From: Pomacea canaliculata
Lineage: Eukaryota; Mollusca; Gastropoda; Architaenioglossa; Ampullariidae
NCBI RefSeq assembly: GCF_003073045.1
Contig: NC_037594.1
Location: 22,884,927-22,948,926, forward strand
Direction: 5' to 3'
Length of the DNA stretch: 64,000 nt
Position numbers and translations under genes: made by a program. The first letter of the stretch is position 1, and every line of letters begins with the position of its first letter. Below are positions 50,701-59,648 of this stretch, piece by piece. The notes under the pieces were generated by a model that did no database searches, was not told the origin of the DNA, and saw nothing but the letters and a program-made list of their open reading frames with translations.

Positions 50701-53700
50701 ATTAATCACACTTCCTTTCAGATCACATGCACCAAGTGGACAACAGAGGTCAATGCTTTTTAGCTCTTCCCACAGAAGTCGAATCAACTGAGATTTTAAC
50801 TTTTTTCCCAGGAAGTAACTGGTCAATATTTTTACAACATGTACACTCTAATATCTTGACTGTCTCACTCAGAATTTTTGCCTTTTTTGGTGGTGGTTGT
50901 ATGGAGAAAATAGTCAGAGGGTCACTACAGTTATCATCAAAAATTATTGAAAGTGATATTTACTTTATCAATAATGTCTTTGTCATTTAAACAATCGATG
51001 TCATGGTCATAGTCATTCTCGTCAATATCTACATTACATATCATTATGTCCTGTTGTTTGTCAGTGGTCACAGATGTCAGAGTCAATAAAGAGCTGTCAT
51101 TGTCCTTCTGGCAATTAGTTCCACTACTGTGATGAAACAGGTTCTCAATCATGATCTGACGGAAGAATAATCTAAACTGTTCTGCAGTGGGATTATGTAG
51201 ATGCTCCCTTTTCCCTGAAAGCAAGAAAAAAAAAGTCTTCTAAGCAGTCTTGATTCAGTTTTTTCTGTAAGAAGTAATGAAATACCATGATTTGTCTGAA
51301 GCTCGTCAAAAAGCTCAAGCAGAGCCTGCACAGCCATCTTCCACCCTGTCAGACAAGGTAGTGCATTGGATGAGGGTGTTTCAACAGTGTCCAACCATTG
51401 CAAAGTGTCACAGAGAAACTCTTTATGCCCAGATGCAAGCTATGATCATCATTAGCCTTATGTGCCAGTTAGAGTGATCTCTCATGATAAAATGTTAATT
51501 AAAAAATAAAATATGACAGAAAGAAAGGTCCATGATGGTAAAATGTGGCTTAGTAATATATATTGGAATATATCATTATCTAATAATCATAAAGTTATCA
51601 ACCTTGAATGGTGGATTTGAATGGCGAAAATTGTGGGTACTGCATTCCAGACAAGATTTTTTGGGGGTTTGACAGTTGTACTGACTTTCCTCGAAATGAT
51701 CCGAGCAAAAAACAGTATCCTTTTCCATACACATCAGATGGTGTAAGATGGTCAAAATCTTTCCTTCTCGTAAAGTTCATCCATATTTTGCACCTGTTGT
51801 AATGATTTTTTCAATATATTAATACAAATCTTTTTATAACACCTCACCCAGTTGCGAATGCCTTAAAATGAAAATACTATAACAAATTTAAATAGGTTTG
51901 TAATCAGATAAGTGAGAATTCATCACACAGTTTCACAGTATAATCAGTAAAGTCGTTTTAATAATCATAGAAATCGAGCAAACGCGTTGTAGTAGACTGC
52001 TCTCAACTACAATACACTAATGGATCGTAATTTGAGAATAAATTTGTAGCTTACCTCTCTTCGTCCTTTGGGAAACTGGAAACGTTTTTCTTTTGAGGTT
52101 GATTTAAATCTGGCGTTCTGACAGTTAATTGCAGAACAAAATTGCCCACCTTGCCTCAGACGATCGTCTTGTGTCGTGTTGTTTCGTAGCATCACGTTAC
52201 GAAAGATAACTCTAACCGACGAGTTTTCCCGCGGTCACGAGTGAACCCTCTCTACATCTAAGCTCTCTGGCGTAACTACGGCGACTGCGGCCAATTGAGG
52301 TGGTAGCCATGCCGACTACAGTGCACAGAGATTATGATTGGTCGTCATGGACGCCACGAAGGATCGCTAATAAGTTACCTAGTTGCTAATGGCCTGATTG
52401 GTCAAAAGAAGTAGAGGTTAAAGTTAAGTTAGGAAAACAAAGGTTTCCCTGGAGAGTGGGAGAAGAGCAGCTTGAGGAGTGAGACAACTGAAGTATGGCA
52501 CGACATTGATAACGGACGTCAACGTTCATCCCTATAAGAGGTAGAGCTGAATCATCGCCTTGTCTGCTGAGGAGGAGTGTAGTGTCTATGTAAGTACGAG
52601 AGCGGGAGATCTGTGTTGTGGACAGACTCACGGAGTTTTAGCATCACATTACAACTCATTCTATAGCTTATCTACTGAAGAGTAGACCTGAACGACGCCT
52701 TACTACCGACGAGGAGTATAACGACTACACCAGCACAAGGTATACAGCGGTGTTGCCTTGGACTAGAAACATTTTGATCTCCAACTTTAACGTTCTACTC
52801 GTTTGGACACGTCTGGACATAACCGGCTTGGGATTCGTTTGGATACAATTCGCCGGACAACAGACCGTACCGACGATACACCATCTTGGCTATAACTCCG
52901 TCGGTGTGTGTTTAGACAATAGGCAATAGAAAAGTTTTAGTGTTTTCTTTCTCATTTCATTATCATTCATTTAAAAAAAATGAAATGTGTTAACCGTTGT
53001 TAACTCATCCCTACAGTTAACCCATTCCACCTTCTGTTAGTCTGCTTACCAACTCGTCCGCAGAACTCGTGCAGGGAGCAGAAGTGCGGCACCAAAACCA
53101 GTCTCTATTTCTAGTTACCTCATGACAGCGATCTTAAAAAAGAATGTGACTGAACCGGAAGCTTTATATACCATTGCCTCGTTTTAGTAGTTAACATGAA
53201 AACAATCATCTGATCAAGCTTTGTACAAACATGCCTCGTTTTGGTAGTTAATGTAAAATGTGAATACATGTAAACCGAAAGCTTTATACACCATTGCCCC
53301 GTTTTAGTAGTTAACATGAAAACAATCATCTGCCAGCAGTCCAGTTATACAAGTTGGTGGTGTAACCGTTATTTCTTGCCATTCATAGTATTCCACAAGA
53401 TGGCGGTAGAAGTTCTATGCTGAGCTAATCAACAAGAGAATAACAAAACAATGTTCTGTATGATTGTCTTTGTTCTCTCTATTTAATTTTCGTTAGTTAG
53501 CAAGATGATCACCAGAGCCTCTGCCATTATTTCGCCGAAGCTGCACCTGGTGGTGGACGCCTACGTCTTGGCTCTGACGTCACGGTTCCCGCCGACAAGG
53601 CAGCTGGTGGGCAGTGACGTGCGTCTGTTCTACCGCCTGCTGTGGAACTTGCCTACGCCCCTCACCGACTGGATTCTCGTCAAATTATTAGAGTCAGCTG

Positions 53701-53708
53701 CACACTAA
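38967..53708 (+). CDS. Short-chain dehydrogenase, retinol dehydrogenase/17-beta-HSD6-like, copy 3
   Basis: Same enzyme family as copy 1. Exons: 38967-38984 (MTLTIL), 40922-41084, 42659-42823, 43839-44097, 44374-44537 and 53497-53708. All are open and in phase, giving 326 residues. Features: membrane segment (LALVLIYQLVTWL), cofactor motif TGCGNGFG, NNA, catalytic serine present (NISSVSG, 13 residues before Tyr), YCVSK, and C-terminal tail ending LLESAAH. Compared with copy 4, CTT is inserted inside the ancestral start codon at the exon-1 donor, but a new in-frame ATG lies 15 bases upstream. The last intron is 8,959 bases because of the nested transposons at 44845-53359. A candidate polyadenylation signal is at 53932-53937. 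Whether so loaded an intron still splices properly is unknown. Confidence 0.85.
41398..42048 (-). mobile_element. Kolobok-like element remnant in SDR copy 3 intron 2
   Basis: Begins after TTAA (41394-41397) with AGGGCTACTCAAGGC. Its interior (41420-41840) is the inverted match of 38425-38740. The right end is missing: homology stops near 42048 and joins sequence that in the other tandem unit lies after 63106, so a deletion removed the end. An ATC microsatellite (about 41705-41742) has expanded inside it. Confidence 0.75.
42824..43838. other. SDR copy 3 intron 3
   Basis: AT-rich intronic DNA, partly alignable with intron 3 of copy 2. No coding or element signature found. Confidence 0.4.
45957..52270 (-). 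mobile_element. P-element-like THAP transposon, broken, split by an RTE LINE
   Basis: Imperfect inverted ends of about 35 bases: CCAGAGAGGTTAGATGTAGA from 45957, and CCAGAGAGCTTAGATGTAGA read inward from 52270. CGTAA adjoins both ends. On the minus strand, the N-terminal THAP zinc finger is split over two exons: FCSAINCQNARFKS near 52140-52055 with a GTAAGC donor, then RRKDFDHLTPSDVYGKGYC from about 51770, with a frame slip in a T-run before the CSDHF motif. GWKMAVQALLELFDELQTNH and NPTAEQFRLFFRQI (51400-51100) resemble the C-terminal half of P/THAP9 transposases. Most of the catalytic middle is absent. P elements usually make 8-bp duplications, so the 5-bp CGTAA leaves the superfamily slightly open. 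Confidence 0.75.
46547..50395 (+). mobile_element. Full-length RTE-clade LINE with endonuclease and reverse transcriptase
   Basis: About 3.85 kb with a 9-bp target duplication TATATTTAT (46538-46546, 50396-50404) and a TGACC-repeat tail. Coding starts by about 47299. The AP-type endonuclease (GTWNVRTL, LAEVRW, GDWNATIGP, NQIDFILL, GSDHNLVLT) is followed by RT (EEQAGFRAGRSTVEQI, NFIDFKKAFDRVWHD, GVRQGCLLSPILFNIFLE, catalytic FADDIDLM) and a C-terminal tail (GRPRKSWVTNIKEW). The frame is broken about three times: a 2-base slip in a CA run near 47525, an extra G near 48722, and a slip near 49700. It is therefore defective but young. RTE placement rests on the single EN-RT plan, the short 3' UTR and the microsatellite-like tail. 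Confidence 0.92.
53125..53335 (+). repeat. Partial tandem repeat inside element X
   Basis: Three related units of about 70 bases each carry gaa-gctttata/gta, a catgcctcgttttagtagtt block and often aaaacaatcatctg. Single or double versions are found in the X copies at 59345-59480 and 37975-38030, so X carries an internal minisatellite with varying copy number. Confidence 0.6.
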
Positions 53709-54800
53709 TAGCAAAGACCTAGTCTACTTTGACATCAAACAGTAATGCTACAAACATACATATGATTAAACTTTCCCTCACACATCAAGATACTTAAATC
53801 TCCAATGAAATCTTACATATCCGTAGAATAATTTATTAATAAGCATACGTGCTTTCCTATTTGATGTTGAAGTTTTATTTTAAGGTTGACATGATGAAAA
53901 TACATATGATTCACACAAAACTACGAAACTGAATAAATAAAAATATTTGCTTTCCAAAATGACGCTTTTCCTAATTCCGTATTTTCTATTTATTACTTTC
54001 ACTTTTATTATTATCAATATTTACACGTGGTGACGTATGTGTACATGTGTACATGTGATCCATTTGAAGTCTATGCTTTTCCATACTATTAGGGGTCTCC
54101 ATCTTTTATTAAGGCCGCAGAAAGTAATACGTTTCGTAGTGATATTTCAGCTATGTAAATTACTGGCAACTTTTTGCTTTGAAGTGATTTTCGTAATAAT
54201 AGGTGAACCAATGAGGAGTGGTACTAGGCGAGTACAGTGCGAAAGGGAAAGTCTAAAGCAACAAACTGTTGACAGAAATCTCTCGATTAGCTCGAGCAAT
54301 GGAACAAAACTCCGCAGAGGAACAAGAAATCAAAGGAGAAAATATAATGACGATTAAGACTATGTTGCAGGAGGCGTGCTACTTTTAAGTGGTCCACCCT
54401 GTCAAAGGACTAAATGAGCATTAGGGAGACGAGTCGCAAACAGATTTGAACGACATCACGAGCGCTCAGCAAACATCAATGAAAATAGAACATAAAGTAT
54501 TAGAAAAGAACATATTCCGGTGGTATTTTATGACTAAAAGGCACGTGAAATATATTAGTTAAAAAACCTTTTTCAAACATTTGCATTTTGTTAAATAAAA
54601 AAAGATAATATCTATGTTGCTCTTTTCTTGCTGTGTGGTTGGTCTGAGGAATCACTGAAACATAAACACCATCTGAGCTGCTCTTATAAAAGAAAACCAC
54701 ACCCTCGTGGCTAGAAGTTACCTCTATCCATACCTACAGGTATCGGAGCGGACAAAAAAGAACAATTAACTACCGTGCGATGTTGGTATCTCTGGCCATT

Positions 54801-54869
54801 ACTACTACAGGTGTGACACTACAGTACTACTACAGGTGTGACACTACAGTACTACTACAGGTGTGACAG
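54801..54869 (+). repeat. Tandem repeat, 25-base unit, 2.7 copies
   Basis: Unit begins actactacaggtgtgacac; copies start at 54801, 54826 and 54851 and are identical by eye. Confidence 0.95.
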
Positions 54870-56794
54870 CCGCTGCATGTTTTTTTCTCTCTGTCTGATC
54901 GTCATACGTAACCGTTGAAGGTTCATCTGCCACTGACATCATTCACACCTTCACTGAGCACCTGTTCACGCTTGACTTGATCGAACCACTCAAGGCCAAT
55001 ATAGAAGCAAATTTCAAAGCTTAAAAACAAAATTGAGCAGACAGCTTGGAATTTGGACACCGAAACCTCTTACACTTAGTATATTGTCAAAAATCATTTA
55101 AGAGTGGCAAACGTAATACTTACTTCTGGTTTAACTTTTGAAAAACAATCCCTTTAAAGAATAGAAATGTAGTTTGTATCAGCATCATTATCACAACAAT
55201 GCAATATTTTCCATTTTATTTTGCCCTTTCTGTCTTATCTCACGATCAGAAAAAGTAAGCGAGAACTGAACACCGCGTTTACCTCATTTGATACTTGTGG
55301 TAGTTAGAGACAATATACAACTGTCTTGGCTTCATGCAGCCAATGTGCAAGAAAACATTCGCTACACTACGGAGAGTTTTCGAGGTTGTTAGTTATTCCC
55401 GACGTTGCGACGAAAGCTCGCGAATAAAATTTCTACCGGTAGTTTATAAGAAATTATATCTATTAGCCTACAATATAGGCGACTACCTGTTATACTCAGT
55501 TTTAAGGAGCATTTTAAAAACATTTACGTGGTGTGAATTTTAACAATAATAGGTTGTTGTTTTTGTTTTTCTCTGAAAAAAAGAAAAATCAACTGAAAGT
55601 CTGTAATAGTATGGCACAGAGAATTCACTAATCGGGATGTAGGTCAAAGGTTAAAAATTCAGAAAAAAATGTTTATACAATAGAGATATGCACATAGAAA
55701 GTACCAAACAAGCACAAATATATGTTATTAAAATATACATTTGAAACTTAAAAACGCTTATTGTTTTCTTCTCATTTTCGGTTGCTTGAGTACAAATCCA
55801 AGTTGAATTGAGTAGCTTCTTCTACATGACGCTTGATCAACTAAACCTTCGCCTACGTTCAAACATAACGAAATACCCGACTGTGTTGACTTTTTTCCCC
55901 CCTCCACTCTTCGGGAGCTAAAGGGAAGTAATCCATAGTGAAACAATTCCTAAAGATTCCAGTGTTTTCTCCCTTATGTATTCAGTCATTTAGGTAGAGA
56001 ATTGCCACCTCAGACTCTACTGTGGCTACAACAATGCATCACACAGCTGTGAGCAGCGCGTTTTCTAGCCCTGGCTGCGCACTCAACACGTCCGTAGGGA
56101 GAAGTGCGCGATGTTACGCAGTACAAATTTCGAACTGGTAGTATCAAAAAAAAATACTTTTATATTTAATTTAACTACAAACGTTTAGACAGTTATGGTC
56201 TGTGATGTTGGGAAATTTCGTTTCTCGGACTTCCTCCCTTCAATACAAGCTGTATTTTTGGGAGGAAGCAGATGCTTCAGCAGACGTACAGTGTGTCTTG
56301 TAGTGTCGCCACCAAAGTGTCATGCTCAGATCAATAAAATCACCTGATCAAAAATATGTTTCGATCAGCAGCAATCTCCTTATACATACATAAAAATGCA
56401 CCCATTTGTGAATCAACTTCTGACGTTTTTAGATTCTTTGGCACTTGAACTATTGTTTACCATTTCTTGTCCGCTCCAGTTGATCAACTTCCCTGCAGTG
56501 GAAGAGAATAAGGTATTGAGGAGCAGGAGTTGTATGGTGGAAGCACATTGCTTTGCTGGTGCACCTTCCTCTGCAGGATATCTAGACCGTTCTAGAGTTC
56601 TTGTATCTTTTTGAAAGTTTTCTCAAAATAATTGGAACCATTTGTACTTAAAAAAAATAAGATTATCTTGCTGCCCATTTTTAAATAGCTGTAAGTACAA
56701 GGTGATACATACATATATATATCTCATGCAAAAATAAAAAGAAATAGCATTTCTAATTCTCTGAATGTAATAATAGAGCTTAAGTGAATCTTAC

Positions 56795-57020
56795 ATCGTT
56801 GCTGGTGCTGATGATGGTGATGCAGGAATAGTGGATGGTGGCCCCTAAAAGCAAACGAAGTCTCTTTGTGCTGATAAATGTAGGTCTCTTAATGCACACT
56901 CACAACAAAAAATAGCATATCTTATTCTCTAAATATAATGACTGGAAGTTACATAAAACCTTACTGTCAGAAGCAGTTGAGATGCTGCTGGTGTTAACTC
57001 AGAATATGTGATTGAGGCCC
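56795..57020 (-). other. Pair of duplicated exon-like blocks
   Basis: Minus-strand block 57020-56965 (56 bases) and block 56844-56795 (50 bases) each follow a TTAG acceptor with GGGCC. Each ends at a GTAAG donor. In the same frame they read ASITYSELTPAASQ and ATIHYSCITIISTS. They lie in two related stretches of about 110 bases. This could be a fragment of a minus-strand gene with repeated small Ser/Thr-rich exons, or chance. Confidence 0.3.
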
Positions 57021-57095
57021 CTAAGATAAAGATCAACAAAAAAATATCCGTGTGCGGTACGTTCAGCCGCAACAGACTTTTTGCGCATTATGTAG

Positions 57096-57410
57096 AGGAG
57101 AAGGAGTAGGAAGAGAGAAGAGAGAGCGAGAGCTGCCGAGAGAGAGAGGGAGCGCTGGTGAGCTTGCTGGAGAATCTACAGACAGAGAATGATATCAGAG
57201 AGAGAGAGCGCGAGAGAGCGAGAGAGAGATGAGGAGAGAGAGACTGACGAGAAGAGAGAGTCTTGGTTGGGTGCGAGAGAGAGGAGGAGATAGAGAGAGA
57301 GAGAAAGAGGCGAGAGATGTACTGCTTCAGAGAGCCAGGAAGAGAGAGAGAGCGAGAGAGAGAGAGAGAGCGAGACGAAAGAGATAGCGATCAAACTAGA
57401 GAAGAAAGAT
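57096..57410 (+). repeat. GA-rich simple sequence tract
   Basis: Nearly pure purine strand dominated by gagaga with interruptions. The long arginine/glutamate and serine/leucine frames across it are artefacts of composition. Confidence 0.95.
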
Positions 57411-59254
57411 ACTTCTTTGATTCTAAAGTCAAATACAAATTTTTGTCTATGATGTACATTTTTTTTAGATTAATGGCATTCAGACATTTAAAAAAAATTA
57501 ATTATCCACAGAGACAAACACTTCATCTGCTTGGTGATTATTCAAACAGTTATGGCTTCTTTTTGTTTTTGACACCAACTTTAGAGCATCAGCCACATAC
57601 AATACTATTGTGCTCTACTCTATGGGATTAGGATTGTTTGGCATGATGCTGCAGACTCTTTCCACTTGAATACATTGTTATAACTTTTAAATCTTTGATC
57701 ATCAAAACTAGCAATAAAATGTGTAAAGCTATATAGAAACTTAACAAATAAAAGTCTTTCTATATCTTTTTTTAAATCGAATACTGCTTCATTTTAATTG
57801 GACACTGGACTAAAAAACATGTTTACAATTTTCGATCATTATTTTCTATTATTTATATTATGAGTCCCCCCCAATACGTCGTTTTAACACCCAAACATAG
57901 CTTTGAGCAGAAAAAACCTTCCAATGCCTATATATACTCATACTCAAACGTCCATTTTAAAAACGACACTCCCGTTAAAATAAATTTATGAGCATCACTT
58001 GACTTATATACATACAAAAGGAGAAATCCTTAAAATAATTATTAAGCATCAAACAAATGTCAATTTCCTGTAGCATAGTATAGAAATATGGTAACATGTT
58101 AGGATAAAACAGATAAGTACAAAACAGGGCAAAAGTAAATGTTGCTCATGAAATGACATTCACAAAACTTTGCATGCATCTGGGGTAGTGATTGAAAATG
58201 AAAAACCAATATAACAATATATACACTCACATCGACTCAAATTCTGCTTTGAAAAACTGAATAATAAAGAATATGTATTTGTTTGTGTATTGAAATCAGA
58301 TGTACTGAAGAACCATAAGTAATTAAAATTGTATGTGTCAAACCAGCAGACAAAAATGGTAAACAAAAATGTACATAATTTTGTTACAACAATTTTTACA
58401 GAGACAATTACATTATGTTCATTTCAATGTAGTTTTTTTTTTTTAAATTTCGCTAACTTTTGCTGCATGTGTAGGGCAGATTGGACTGCATGTCCTTAGA
58501 GTAATTTGTTTTGATGTGTCTCCAGTTTAAGTAGCAATCGCTCATCTTTGCTTAATTTTCAGATGCTGGTCAATGAGAATTTAAATTTTAAATTCTGTGT
58601 ACTTGTACCTTGACAACTTTCGAAGAAAAGCGTGAAAGATCTTTCCTGAAAAACAATGAAGATTAGATCGAGTGTAGCTACAATTTCGCTGTATTTTTAT
58701 TTAAATATGGCGGTGACGGAACATGAGCAAATTAAGGGTTAGGGTTAGTGTGATAACTATTAAGTAAAGATATATTTATATGTTATTAACAATCTACAAA
58801 ATATTACAAATAAGCGTTTTGTAAAACGTGTCTTGATAGTCATCAATCAGTCGATATCAGCAAGCTTGGGTCAAGCTTGGTGACCGGGGATTCTTTGGCC
58901 GATTAACTATTCCTACAAGCTTTTTTCCAAGTTCCCCATCGCAGCCGAATGAGCGATAACGTTGCGTGCGCACCGTGAACCTTGGGCGCTTGCTTGGTGG
59001 ATGCTTGTACTGGGCTAACCAATGTTACAAGATTTTCCCAAGTGGCCGCTGCCGTATGGCGATCAAAGGAATAAAATAAAGGAATAAAATAAAATGACTA
59101 ATGTCCTTACGTGAGACTCTGGATGTTGCCTCATAGAAAACATGGCGGATTTTTAATGTTTGGCCTTATGGCATGCACAGATCATAAGACGGTCATTGAG
59201 TCCCAGCAGATGTCAGGGGTAACACCTGTCACGTCATCGAGCAACAGTATCACG

Positions 59255-59502
59255 ATGGACGTGTGTATAGGTGGACTCTGTCTGTCTGCCAAGACCAACG
59301 CTTAGCTTCTTGCTAAGTTCCCCGTGTTAGTCTCGGCGAGCCTAAACAAAGAATGGGAATAAACCGGAAGCTTCATCGTCGCATGCCTCGTTTTTTACTT
59401 ATCTGAAATGTGACTAAACCGGAAGCTTTGTACTCGCATGCCTCGTTTTAGTAGTGAACTGGAAACAATCGTCTGGCAGCAGTCCAGGGATACAAGTTCG
59501 CG
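59255..59502 (+). mobile_element. Element 'X', compact 248-bp copy in the SDR copy 4 5' flank
   Basis: Starts atggacgtgtgtataggtgg and ends gatacaagttcgcg. Inward-read ends share an ac.tgtat...tggact core over about 23 bases with 17 matches. Flanks GTATCACG (59247-59254) and GCATCACG (59503-59510) agree at 7 of 8. The matching site is also filled upstream of copy 3. Confidence 0.78.
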
Positions 59503-59648
59503 GCATCACGGACCTACGTGGTTGTGGTAAAAAAACGGTTGCATGAACTTTCAGACAGCTGTCACATCGACAGTGATTCATCTTGCACTTTGTTGGTGTC
59601 ATTGCTGCTGGCAGATTTGAAATCAAGCGAACAATTGAGCTCCCGACA

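Larger units (their letters stand above)
44845..53359 (+). mobile_element. Element 'X' in the last intron of SDR copy 3, greatly enlarged by nested insertion
   Basis: Left end atggacgtgtataggtgg and inverted right end caccaacttgtata; further in, the two ends share tggactgctg in inverted order. Flanking octamers GTGTAACT (44837-44844) and GTGTAACC (53360-53367) agree at 7 of 8. Copy 2 holds the empty site (36362-36380, cacccgtgtaaccgttattt). Terminal parts match the 248-bp copy at 59255-59502 (44845-44926 on the left, 53125-53359 on the right). About 2.2 kb remains when the inner element at 45957-52270 is subtracted. No transposase was recognised in it. Confidence 0.78.
37605..54400. repeat. 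Tandem segmental duplication, left unit (SDR copy 3)
   Basis: The sequence starting near 37605 recurs in the same orientation starting near 54405, giving a spacing of about 16.8 kb. The stretch 39660-41390 matches 60240-61990 almost line for line with only a few mismatches per 60 bases by eye, and 42050-42900 matches 63110-63960 similarly. Differences are mainly mobile-element gains and losses. The right unit runs off the window. Confidence 0.85.
54479..59034. other. 4.6-kb segment present only in the right tandem unit
   Basis: The left unit passes directly across the corresponding point (37670-37712). No long reading frame, no terminal repeats and no family match were recognised. Contents noted: a 25-base tandem repeat at 54801-54869, a duplicated pair of exon-like blocks at 56795-57020, and a purine tract at 57096-57410. 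It could be an inserted element with unrecognised ends, or sequence lost from the left unit. Confidence 0.5.

Noticed and set aside
57176-57631. Long Ser/Leu-rich and Glu/Arg-rich reading frames
   Set aside because: They are translations of the GA-rich tract and lack any other coding sign.
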